Positions 5,920 through 12,771 of a stretch of DNA of 13,923 nucleotides are shown here, one piece after another. Numbering within the stretch: position 1 is the stretch's first letter; each line of letters opens with the position of its first letter. Both the position numbers and the translations under genes were made by a program. This stretch comes from Colwellia sp. (lineage in GTDB: Bacteria > Pseudomonadota > Gammaproteobacteria > Enterobacterales > Alteromonadaceae). Where the stretch lies: positions 1-13,923 of the forward strand of contig DPHE01000049.1 of NCBI GenBank assembly GCA_003521815.1. The letters run 5' to 3'. Below the pieces are notes generated by a model. It saw only the letters and a list, made by a program, of their open reading frames with translations. It was not told the DNA's origin and ran no database searches.

Positions 5920-7818
5920 TTACACCATATCAGAAAATGGGTTTTCTGTAGGTAAGTTAATAGCATGCTTAAATTCGGCAAAAGTTAAGCTATCATCATT
6001 AATTTCAATATTATTTTCGTCAAGTAACCCTTGACCAAACTTATAGATAACATCAAACTCACCTTGATTAGCTCGTTGGCGATAGTTCGCTTGTGCTTCC
6101 TCGACAAGTGTTAGTTTTTGTTGATATTCATTTATCGATTGCTCGCCGTAACGTTTAGACATCATTGCTAATGTTATTTTAGGTGAGAAAACTGCGGCTG
6201 TGGCGTTATTACCGCCAAAGCCTTTAGAGTTGATGAAAGCGACATCCATATCACCACAATGCCAATGGTCTGTAGCAATATTTAAACGATCGTTATGAAC
6301 ATCATCAGCCACTTTATCAATCGTAGTTACACCAGGCATTATGTTGTCATTAAAAACACCTAAAGCCATCGCCATTTGATCACCACTAGCAGGACCAATA
6401 GTATGCCCAACAAATGCTTTTGGTGCAGCAACTGGCCAATTACTAATATCAAAACTTGTCGCTATTCGATCATATATTAACGACTCGGTAACACGATTTT
6501 GTGGTGTACTTGAGCCATGAGCTAAAATAAAGCTTCGCTCTTGTAACGATTCTTTACCTAACACTTTTTGAACTAAGGCTGCAGATTTTGCCATGGTGAT
6601 ATAGTTACCCGGTCCCGGTGCCGTAATAGACTTTTTATAGCCATCTGCATTAACAAAAACATCGGCAACAGAGCCCATCACTTTCGCGCCCATACTCATC
6701 GCTAAAGCATCATCCATTAAAACAATAAATTGTGCGCCCTCACCTATAGTAAAACCACAATTTTCACCAAATGGACGACTGGTACGACGGTGGTCAGCAA
6801 TATCACTTTTATCAAGTTTCTTCAGGCCCTCTTCATTCGCTAAAGCACTCATATTACCAAAACCTTCAATAACTTCAGGCGTTACTGGTGCTTCTGCACA
6901 ACCAACAACCGCTACACGTATTCGACCTGCTTGCATATCTTGCACTGCTGTACGTAAGTTATATAAAAAGGTCGCACAAGCACCTGAAGCAGTAGATGTT
7001 GTACCAACACTGCCGAGAACATAAGCATTAACAAAATCCGTTGGCATAGTATTTAATCCTAACGCCAATTGTTTCGTGCTTACTCTCGATCCAGAAAGAC
7101 GACTCTTTAATAAACCACCTAGACCTTCTTGATGCATTTGACCAATAACAGAGGCGGAATAGGTACCAACTTGATCAGGGTTAATTTCATTTAAGATGGC
7201 ATCCCACTCGATACCCGTTGAACGAATAGCATCAGTAGCCGCAAAAATAGTCGCTTGTAAACCGCGAGGTTGATGGCGGCTATTATACAGTGCGCCAGGC
7301 TCAAAACCAGTCGGCATTTGCCCTGCGGCTTTAATAGGATTATCACGGTATGCATCATGAGAGATAGTCAAATTTTCAGGGATTTCAACACTCACGTTAC
7401 CATCACCTAAGTCAGTAACATGCCATGCATTAGGTAACGGGTGCGGTAATTCTTTAGCGCGCAATGTAAAAACAATTGCGTTATCAACAGGTTGAACATG
7501 CATTTTTTGATGCCAGTGAGTTGCATCCGGATCAAAATGATTTTTTTCTATTTTTCTGATTAAAGTACCATCAAGAATTTGCTGACCAAACGTTGCTTCA
7601 ATATCACTAGCAAGAACTTCATCACCTTGTTGGTCAGTCAATTGGCCGTTTTTATAAGTCACCAACTTCATTAAACTAGCCAAACCAACAAAAGTTTCTT
7701 GGCGCGCCTCGGCAGTTATTTTATCAATAACTATACGGCGAAAACCTTGATGAAACGAAGTACGGCCAGCAGCATTAATGCCACCCATACCAATAATTAC
7801 AGGTAATGATGAAGTCAT
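5920..7818 (-). CDS. fabY: Beta-ketoacyl-ACP synthase FabY (initiating KAS)
   Basis: This 632-residue cytosolic enzyme belongs to the thiolase-fold ketoacyl synthases. The length and long N-terminal extension match Pseudomonas aeruginosa FabY (PA5174, ~634 aa), which condenses acetyl-CoA with malonyl-ACP to start fatty acid synthesis in place of FabH. The N-terminus is PVIIGMGGINAAGRTSFHQG. The nucleophile is Cys281 in TASGACATFLYN. The two catalytic His are His434 (ILAHGSSTPQN) and His472 (FVGHTIGPASGD), and the Gly-rich GFGGNNAT block near the end is intact. A putative AGG ribosome-binding site precedes the ATG. It has its own promoter and terminator and is divergent from an AraC-type regulator. 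FabY rather than FabB/F is chosen from length and N-terminus; the substrate is inferred. Confidence 0.88.
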   Translation of the reverse strand: MTSSLPVIIGMGGINAAGRTSFHQGFRRIVIDKITAEARQETFVGLASLMKLVTYKNGQLTDQQGDEVLASDIEATFGQQILDGTLIRKIEKNHFDPDATHWHQKMHVQPVDNAIVFTLRAKELPHPLPNAWHVTDLGDGNVSVEIPENLTISHDAYRDNPIKAAGQMPTGFEPGALYNSRHQPRGLQATIFAATDAIRSTGIEWDAILNEINPDQVGTYSASVIGQMHQEGLGGLLKSRLSGSRVSTKQLALGLNTMPTDFVNAYVLGSVGTTSTASGACATFLYNLRTAVQDMQAGRIRVAVVGCAEAPVTPEVIEGFGNMSALANEEGLKKLDKSDIADHRRTSRPFGENCGFTIGEGAQFIVLMDDALAMSMGAKVMGSVADVFVNADGYKKSITAPGPGNYITMAKSAALVQKVLGKESLQERSFILAHGSSTPQNRVTESLIYDRIATSFDISNWPVAAPKAFVGHTIGPASGDQMAMALGVFNDNIMPGVTTIDKVADDVHNDRLNIATDHWHCGDMDVAFINSKGFGGNNATAAVFSPKITLAMMSKRYGEQSINEYQQKLTLVEEAQANYRQRANQGEFDVIYKFGQGLLDENNIEINDDSLTFAEFKHAINLPTENPFSDMV

Positions 7819-7842
7819 GAAAAACCTAATCTAATAAAATGG

Positions 7843-7870
7843 ATAATAATTCTAATAGGTACATTGTAAA
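7843..7870 (-). promoter_or_regulatory. Candidate sigma70 promoter of fabY
   Basis: On the minus strand TTTACA (7870-7865, 5 of 6) and TATTAT (7848-7843, 5 of 6) are separated by 16 bp, about 25 nt upstream of the fabY ATG. The -35 lies next to an AAGCTAA motif (7869-7875) that recurs at 7891-7897. Confidence 0.55.
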
Positions 7871-7894
7871 GCTAAGCACAATAAAATAATAAGC

Positions 7895-7928
7895 TAAAAT
7901 AGCCAAAAAATATACTATAATGGCCAAA
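7895..7928 (+). promoter_or_regulatory. 21-bp-spaced direct repeat, candidate AraC-family operator
   Basis: TAAAATAGCCAAA (7895-7907) and TATAATGGCCAAA (7916-7928) match at 11 of 13 positions and start exactly 21 bp apart, two helical turns. This is the typical layout of half-sites for AraC-family dimers. The second copy contains TATAAT (7916-7921), which could be the -10 of the araC-type gene at 7946, so binding would allow self-repression. No good -35 is seen. The link to the adjacent regulator is inference. Confidence 0.4.
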
Positions 7929-7945
7929 CAGAACAAAAAAAGAAT

Positions 7946-8977
7946 ATGTATCTTATGGCTGTCATGAAAGAGAACGAATTACGGGTAAGTTTAGTTATAT
8001 ACCAACATGTATTAGCAACCGGGTTAACCTTGCCACTAGAGATGTTATTAGCAGGTGAAGCCTTTGCTAACCGCTATGATAAATCAGTAGTAAAACTAAA
8101 AACCCAACTAGTGAGCCAAGAAAGTAACGCCGTTACTTCACGTGCCGGCTTAATATTTTCACCTGACGTCGTGCTAAACGAACGCTCCATAGAACGCATA
8201 GAGGTGCCAGATATTATTTTAGTCCCTAGTTTATGGCGAAACCCCAGACCGATATTAAAAAAACACAAAAAACTAATTGCTTGGCTTCATTACTGCTGGC
8301 AGCATGGCGCAACCTTACTTGCCGTGGGTACTGGCGTTTGTTTTTTGGCTGAATCAGGCTTACTGGACAATCATAGCGCCACAACACATTGGCATTATGT
8401 TGAACAATTTCAGCGTGATTATCCTAAAGTTGCGTTGAAACCAGACTTCTTCATTACCCAATCTGAACGCATATACTGCGCGGCTAGTTTAAATGCCTTA
8501 GCTGATATTATTGTTCATTTTATTAGTCAAACCTATGGTCGAGCAGCAGCTCAAAATGTAGAGCGTAATTTTTCTCATGAAATACGAAAACCTTATGAAG
8601 AACAGCGTTATTTGGAAGGAGCAGTCGATAGGCACGCGGATGAATTAATTGCACAAATTCAATTTTGGCTGCGTACTAACTTAAATAGCGAACTTGGTTT
8701 GACCGAACTAGCACAACAATTTGGTTTAAGCCAACGCACTTTCTCTCGTCGTTTCAAGCTAGCAACGGGCATGCGTGCCACCCAATATTGGCAACAACTA
8801 CGAATTGAATCAGCAAAAGACTTACTCGCTTCAAGTAATTTGTCTATCCAAGAGATATCTTATCATGTGGGTTATCAAGACCAAGGGCATTTAACACGCC
8901 TATTTAAACAAAGTCTTGCATTAACGCCAAAAGACTACCGCGCGATGGTTAGAAAAAAGTTATTTAGTCAAGACTAA
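7946..8977 (+). CDS. GlxA-family AraC-type transcriptional regulator
   Basis: This 343-residue DNA-binding regulator has two parts. The N-terminal DJ-1/PfpI-like amidotransferase-fold sensor domain (about 12-200) contains LLAVGTGVCFLAESGLLDNH, with Cys132 at the nucleophile-elbow position, and ATTHWHYVEQFQRDYP, a block typical of GlxA-like proteins. The C-terminal AraC/XylS domain (about 235-335) has two helix-turn-helix units, LTELAQQFGLSQRTFSRRFK (252-271) and IQEISYHVGYQDQGHLTRLF (301-320), followed by LTPKDYRAM. The ligand is unknown. It is divergent from fabY with only 127 bp between, which suggests it controls fabY, itself, or both. The start is uncertain among Met1, Met4 and Met7; none has a clear Shine-Dalgarno. 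Confidence 0.9.
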   Translation: MYLMAVMKENELRVSLVIYQHVLATGLTLPLEMLLAGEAFANRYDKSVVKLKTQLVSQESNAVTSRAGLIFSPDVVLNERSIERIEVPDIILVPSLWRNPRPILKKHKKLIAWLHYCWQHGATLLAVGTGVCFLAESGLLDNHSATTHWHYVEQFQRDYPKVALKPDFFITQSERIYCAASLNALADIIVHFISQTYGRAAAQNVERNFSHEIRKPYEEQRYLEGAVDRHADELIAQIQFWLRTNLNSELGLTELAQQFGLSQRTFSRRFKLATGMRATQYWQQLRIESAKDLLASSNLSIQEISYHVGYQDQGHLTRLFKQSLALTPKDYRAMVRKKLFSQD

Positions 8978-9046
8978 GCTCTTATTGCTTGTCAGTTAAC
9001 CTTAAGGCAAAATGACCCTGTCTAGATTAACCCAGCAGAGAATAAA

Positions 9047-9694
9047 ATGAGCGAACAATTATCTACAGCCTTATCGGTTGCCCAAAAGCAAATCAATCAA
9101 ATGCTAACCATGCAAGATGCCATGAACAGCCGTGTAAGTGAAACATGGCGCGAGAATGGTTACGAATGGTATCGTGCCATTTGGGTTGAATGTGCTGAAA
9201 TGCTTGATCATCATGGTTGGAAATGGTGGAAACACCAAGAAATTGACATTGCTCAAGTACAGCTAGAATTGGTTGATATTTTTCACTTTGGTTTAAGCTT
9301 ACGCTTAATGACGGGAAGTACTGTTGATAGTATCGCAACAAAATTAGCTAAAGAATTACATCAAGGTACCGCTGAAAATGATTTTAAAATAGCCTTAGAA
9401 AATTTAGCCTCGGCTGCCGTTACCAATAAATTTTTTGATGCTAAAGCGTTAGCAGACTGTATGTCACTGATGAACATGGATTTAAATGAATTATTCCGTC
9501 AATATGTTGGTAAAAACACCTTGAACTTTTTCCGTCAAGATAATGGTTACAAAGAAGGTACTTACATTAAAATTTGGCATGGCAAAGAAGACAATGAAGT
9601 GTTGGCTGATTTAGTTAATACCTTAGATGCCAGCGCCGATGATTTTCAACAACAGTTATATACGGCATTAAAAGAAAAATACCCAAAAACATAG
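9047..9694 (+). CDS. Dimeric-type dUTP diphosphatase (all-alpha NTP-PPase)
   Basis: This 215-residue cytosolic enzyme belongs to the dUTPase_2 family (related to MazG), which hydrolyses dUTP/dUDP to dUMP, limiting uracil in DNA and feeding dTMP synthesis. The metal-binding acidic residues are visible in WVECAEMLDHHGWKWWK (Glu48, Glu51) and QLELVDIFHF (Glu74, Asp77). The C-terminal signature NGYKEGTYIKIWHGKEDNE (166-184) is the conserved substrate-binding region of this group. This fold is unrelated to the trimeric beta Dut of E. coli and is known from trypanosomatids, Campylobacter and some phages and gammaproteobacteria. The start has AGAGAATAAA upstream. It follows the AraC-type gene after 69 bp and ends before a strong terminator. 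Confidence 0.88.
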   Translation: MSEQLSTALSVAQKQINQMLTMQDAMNSRVSETWRENGYEWYRAIWVECAEMLDHHGWKWWKHQEIDIAQVQLELVDIFHFGLSLRLMTGSTVDSIATKLAKELHQGTAENDFKIALENLASAAVTNKFFDAKALADCMSLMNMDLNELFRQYVGKNTLNFFRQDNGYKEGTYIKIWHGKEDNEVLADLVNTLDASADDFQQQLYTALKEKYPKT

Positions 9695-9746
9695 TTATAA
9701 ATTAGATAGCAATGTTACCGCATTAGCTTTATCTGTTAACGTTTTA

Positions 9747-9780
9747 AAATAAAAACCAGCCAACCTGCTGGTTTTTATTT
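9747..9780. terminator. Rho-independent terminator after the dUTPase gene
   Basis: AAATAAAAACCAGC (9747-9760) pairs perfectly with GCTGGTTTTTATTT (9767-9780) around a 6-nt loop. The right arm supplies the T-tract. It lies about 50 nt after the dUTPase stop. Confidence 0.92.
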
Positions 9781-9801
9781 CTTCGCTACACGCTAGCGAA
9801 G
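9781..9801. repeat. Short perfect inverted repeat next to the terminator
   Basis: CTTCGCTA (9781-9788) and TAGCGAAG (9794-9801) form an 8-bp stem with a CACGC loop, starting exactly where the terminator stem ends. It is GC-richer than its surroundings and has no T-run. It may be a dispersed palindrome or a backup terminator structure. Confidence 0.5.
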
Positions 9802-9899
9802 CTCATTATACAACCCCTTAAACTTTCACACTTCATCCAATCATTAGCGGCTTAAGTAAAACAGATAAGTCTTCTAAAGATTTATCGCTAAAGTCAGGT

Positions 9900-9905
9900 T
9901 ATAAT
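9900..9905 (+). promoter_or_regulatory. Candidate -10 element for mtnN
   Basis: A perfect TATAAT lies 37 nt upstream of the mtnN ATG. The region 16-18 bp further upstream has no recognisable -35 hexamer, so the call rests on the -10 and position only. Confidence 0.35.
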
Positions 9906-9942
9906 TCTTTCATATTTAAGTAAAAATAAAGAAGATAATCAA

Positions 9943-10653
9943 ATGAAAGCAGGTATTATTGGCGCCATGGAACCCGAAGTGGCTATTTTAAAAGCAAAAA
10001 TTTCAAACTGTGAAACCATTACTCATGCAGGTTATAACTTTTATCAAGGGCAAATTGATAACAGTGATGTAGTCATTGTTCAATCAGGTATTGGCAAGGT
10101 GGCTGCCGCGCTAGCAACAGCAATACTGATAGATAAATTCAAACCCGACTATGTAGTCAATACTGGCTCAGCTGGTGGCTTCGACCCATCATTAAAAGTA
10201 GGCGATATCGTTGTCAGTTCAGAAGTTAGGTACCACGATGTTGATGTGACTGCTTTTGGTTACGAAATAGGTCAATTACCGGCGAACCCTGCCGCATTTT
10301 TACCTCACCCTGCATTAGTCAACGCTGCACAAATCGGTATAAAAGAACTAACAAATATTAACGCTATGCTTGGCCTAATTACCACAGGTGATACCTTTAT
10401 GACTAAAGAAAATGACATTGCTAAAGCTCGCGCTAACTTCCCTACGATGGCAGCGGTAGAAATGGAAGGCGCGGCTATTGCTCATACCTGCCACCAATTT
10501 AAAGTCCCCTTTGTTATTGTTCGCTCGTTATCAGATATTGCGGGTATAGAATCACCAACGTCATTTGATGAATACTTAGAAACGGCATCGGTTAATTCAT
10601 CTCAGTTAGTGATCAATATGCTCGACGCCCTAAAAGGAAAAACACTGGCTTAG
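9943..10653 (+). CDS. mtnN: 5'-methylthioadenosine / S-adenosylhomocysteine nucleosidase
   Basis: This 236-residue cytosolic enzyme cleaves adenine from methylthioadenosine, S-adenosylhomocysteine and 5'-deoxyadenosine. It clears inhibitors of methyl transfer and polyamine synthesis and feeds methionine salvage and autoinducer-2 production. The N-terminus KAGIIGAMEPEV carries catalytic Glu12. VVNTGSAGGFD (71-81) is the phosphorylase-fold glycine loop, and HDVDVTAFGYEIGQ (98-111) forms the substrate pocket. AVEMEGAAIAH holds Glu175 for ribose binding, and SLSDIAG has catalytic Asp198. The length and motifs match E. coli Pfs (232 aa). AAAGAAG precedes the ATG. It is separated from the rhodanese gene downstream by 224 bp carrying another promoter, so it is probably monocistronic. 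Confidence 0.96.
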   Translation: MKAGIIGAMEPEVAILKAKISNCETITHAGYNFYQGQIDNSDVVIVQSGIGKVAAALATAILIDKFKPDYVVNTGSAGGFDPSLKVGDIVVSSEVRYHDVDVTAFGYEIGQLPANPAAFLPHPALVNAAQIGIKELTNINAMLGLITTGDTFMTKENDIAKARANFPTMAAVEMEGAAIAHTCHQFKVPFVIVRSLSDIAGIESPTSFDEYLETASVNSSQLVINMLDALKGKTLA

Positions 10654-10782
10654 TTTAGTGGTGAGCGGAAAAAAAAACAGATAATTTCAGCATACACCTT
10701 CTTTTAGCCAGTTATTATAAATACGAGTAATAAAATCAAAGCATTATTTATATTAGCGTGTTTTTTATTCGATTTATCACCT

Positions 10783-10810
10783 TTGTTTTTTAATTAGATT
10801 TTGCTAATAT
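10783..10810 (+). promoter_or_regulatory. Candidate extended -10 promoter for the rhodanese gene
   Basis: TGCTAATAT (10802-10810) is an extended -10 with hexamer TAATAT. TTGTTT at 10783-10788 is a weak -35 at 16 bp. Transcription would also cover the following TRIC-family gene. The surrounding gap (10654-10877) shows no gene. Confidence 0.35.
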
Positions 10811-10877
10811 ACAACACTATAGTTCGAATACAGAATAGTACAAATACAGACTTTAATCACCCTTTAGGAAATCCCTT

Positions 10878-11282
10878 ATGTTTACAATTAAAAACATTAT
10901 CATGTTAGCGTTTAGTTTTGTTGCCACCGTGGTCTTTGCTGGTGAGACACCACAAATATCGCAACAAGAATTATTAACCGCACTTAAAGCACCTAACCAT
11001 AATATAGTTGTGTTAGATGTTCGCTCTGTAGATGAGTATAATAATGGCCACCTTGTTGATGCCATTAACGTTAGTCATAACACCGTTGCAGCGAAGCTGA
11101 ATCAATTATCACAATATAAAAATAGTACTGTGGTAGTTCATTGTCGCTCTGGTCGACGCGCAGAGTTTGCTGAGAATATTTTAGCTGAAAATGGTTTTAA
11201 AGATTTACGTCATCTAACCGGTGATATGAATGGTTGGCTTGATGCAAAGTTACCTATTGTTACGAGTAAGCATACTCACTAA
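10878..11282 (+). CDS. Periplasmic rhodanese-like sulfurtransferase
   Basis: This 134-residue protein has one rhodanese domain. The N-terminus is a Sec signal peptide (KNIIMLAFSFVATVVFA, likely cut after Ala21), so the mature protein works in the periplasm. The domain has VVLDVRSVDEYNNGHL (44-59), a typical rhodanese CH2A-like motif, and the active loop VVHCRSGRRA with catalytic Cys89. The six-residue loop C-R-S-G-R-R fits sulfur transfer from thiosulfate or persulfides, but the substrate is unknown. AGGAAATCCCTT is a good ribosome-binding site. Only 18 nt separate its stop from the TRIC-family gene, which suggests co-transcription. Confidence 0.9.
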   Translation: MFTIKNIIMLAFSFVATVVFAGETPQISQQELLTALKAPNHNIVVLDVRSVDEYNNGHLVDAINVSHNTVAAKLNQLSQYKNSTVVVHCRSGRRAEFAENILAENGFKDLRHLTGDMNGWLDAKLPIVTSKHTH

Positions 11283-11300
11283 CAACTATACTTTATAATC

Positions 11301-11912
11301 ATGAATGATCTTTTATACTGGCTAGCTATTTTTGGTACTATCGTTTTTTCCCTATCTGGGGCATTAATGGCTGGGAGGTATAAACTTGATCCATTTGGCG
11401 TTGTAGTCCTTGCCTCAGTTACCGCTGTCGGTGGTGGCACTATTCGCGATGTTATTTTACAAACGCCAGTTTTTTAGGTTGTTCAACCTATTTATGTTAT
11501 TTTAACCACCGCTCTATTAACCATCCTACTGATTCGTCAACCAAAGCGTATTCCTAAACGTTTTTTACTTATTGCTGATGCATTAGGCTTAGCGTTATTT
11601 GCCGCATTAGGTACACAAAAATCATTAGCGCTACGCTCACCATGACCTGTCGCCATTGTAATGGGAACAATTACTGGCGTCGCAGGCGGAATGATCCGTG
11701 ACGTGTTATGTAATGTTATTCCAATGGTTTTACAAAAAGAAATATATGCGCTAGCAGCGATACTTGGTGGTGGTTTATTTGTGATATTTCATTTGCTGGG
11801 TTGGTCAGAAAATGAAGCAACCATAATAGCTATTTTAGGCGCTTTACTACTAAGATTGGCCGCTATTTATTGGCGAGTGTCACTACCCGCCTTTGATATT
11901 ATGGAGAAATAG
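11301..11912 (+). pseudogene. TRIC/YadS-family (UPF0126) membrane protein gene with two in-frame stops
   Basis: Reading from the ATG at 11301 in one frame gives an almost normal 203-residue YadS/YicG-type protein (E. coli YadS 207 aa) with no frameshift. Recognisable blocks are PFGVVVLASVTAVGGGTIRD (31-50), KRFLLIADALGLALFAALGT (84-103), GTITGVAGGMIRDVLCNVIP (122-141) and LLLRLAAIYW. The frame is broken by TAG at codon 59 (11475-11477), where relatives have Trp in PVFWV, and by TGA at codon 115 (11643-11645), where relatives usually have Gly or a similar residue before P-x-A-x-x-M-G. An 83-codon frame reopens at the ATG at 11661. The family is a trimeric six/seven-TM cation channel-like protein, possibly with a glycine-transport role. 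Flanking sequence is well conserved, so decay looks recent; sequencing error or stop-codon suppression are alternatives. Confidence 0.85.
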
Positions 11913-12005
11913 AATAAAAAACAGTAATTTAATGGATATAAATATACTGTGTGTTTTTCAAGATAAAGACAATATAAGCGTTGATTAACTAATGCAAAAA
12001 AACGT

Positions 12006-12329
12006 TTAAGCTTCGATTCCCCAGCCATCACTATAACCGGAGAATTTAGTTGCCAATTGTTCAAAATCAACTTCTTTTTTAACGACTGCTTCATGGCTTG
12101 GAACCATTGGTACGGTACAGTCAACATCCCAAACATTGGGCGTTTCATCGGCATGAACACTCACGTTAACATTAGCTATATTTTGCTTAACAAAATCAGC
12201 CATTGCTTGCGCTTGAGTTTGCTGCTCAAACAAATGATAAAAAACCACATCATGCGAGATGCTAAGATCAATACCTGCTTGCTGCATTTCTGTTAACACT
12301 TGACCAGTTTCATCAGAAGGGAAGTTCAT
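12006..12329 (-). CDS. rraB: RraB-family protein (regulator of ribonuclease E activity B)
   Basis: This 107-residue cytosolic protein has the RraB fold signature. The N-terminal helix (SDETGQVLTEMQQAGIDLSI) is followed by the H-x-x-x-F-x-x-x-x-x-A-x-x-F pattern and the diagnostic end EQLATKFSGYSDGWGIEA (DGWG at 101-104, compare YDGWG in E. coli RraB). RraB binds the C-terminal half of RNase E and inhibits mRNA decay. The E. coli protein has a ~30-residue acidic tail after DGWG that is absent here, so whether it still acts on RNase E is uncertain. The ATG at 12329 is preceded by GAGAAAA about 10 nt away. Two TATAAT boxes upstream suggest its own transcription rather than dependence on the nos genes. 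Confidence 0.75.
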   Translation of the reverse strand: MNFPSDETGQVLTEMQQAGIDLSISHDVVFYHLFEQQTQAQAMADFVKQNIANVNVSVHADETPNVWDVDCTVPMVPSHEAVVKKEVDFEQLATKFSGYSDGWGIEA

Positions 12330-12349
12330 ATACGTATTTTCTCAGCTTG

Positions 12350-12381
12350 ATTATAATTGTTTACTTTAGATAGACATTATA
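12350..12381 (-). promoter_or_regulatory. Tandem TATAAT boxes upstream of the RraB-family gene
   Basis: Read on the minus strand, TATAAT occurs at 12381-12376 and again at 12355-12350, 26 bp apart. Either could be a -10; the nearer one gives a leader of about 15 nt and the farther about 40 nt. Neither has a good -35 match. Confidence 0.4.
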
Positions 12382-12427
12382 AACAGTGAAGAACATCTTG
12401 AATAGTTTTTTGACCAACTTATACCGA

Positions 12428-12754
12428 TTAATTAGGGAGACTTTTACTTTGAGGATACATCGTCCACATTACGCTTACTGCTTGTTGTATTTTTTCATTT
12501 AACTCTGCACTATTGTCTTTAACGTCAATATTTAACGGATAAGCACTACGCCAAACTAAACGCTTATTTTTCGGTTCAACTAAATCTAAAATTAAACTTC
12601 CTTTAATAAGATTTTCATATTGATTATTAGTTTGCCAAGTACTAGCACGCAAGCAATAAACACAAAACCGCAAGACTTCATTGTAGTTAGCATATTCTCT
12701 GGGTTTACCATTAAATAAATAATAGGTGACAATGACATCAACCTGCTCAGGCAA
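12428..12754 (-). pseudogene. 5'-truncated DUF4136-like ORF in frame behind nosL
   Basis: These 108 residues match the C-terminal half of the DUF4136 (lipoprotein-like) family as I remember it: PEQVDVIVTYYL, then YENLIKGSLILDLVEPKNKRLVWRS (split across about 47-71), then LNEKIQQAVSVMWTMYP. The N-terminal half, with signal peptide, lipobox Cys and F-x-x-Y-x-T-x-x-W segment, is missing. The only standard start is a TTG at 12754 with no ribosome-binding site. The frame runs upstream only six more codons to TAG at 12772-12770, which is the nosL stop codon in the same frame. Either it is a remnant of a deleted gene or a product made by reinitiation or read-through. A normal domain would need export, which this ORF cannot direct alone. 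The family call is moderate. Confidence 0.55.
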
Positions 12755-12771
12755 AGCCGAATAAAACGGCT
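12755..12771 (-). other. Small stem-loop overlapping the nosL stop codon
   Basis: On the minus strand AGCCG and CGGCT form a 5-bp GC-rich stem with a 7-nt T-rich loop. The stem begins within the nosL TAG and ends one base before the TTG of the downstream ORF. No T-run follows, so it is not a terminator. An effect on termination or reinitiation is speculation. Confidence 0.35.

Noticed and set aside
11475..11645. Selenocysteine or pyrrolysine decoding of the TGA/TAG in the TRIC-family gene
   Set aside because: No hairpin resembling a bacterial SECIS is evident just after the TGA, the family is not a selenoprotein, and pyrrolysine is not expected in this group; decay or error is simpler.
11867..12296. 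Frames of 97 codons (-) and 79 codons (+) around the rraB region
   Set aside because: Both are alternative frames of the RraB-family gene and the intergenic gap; the RraB frame has the family signature.
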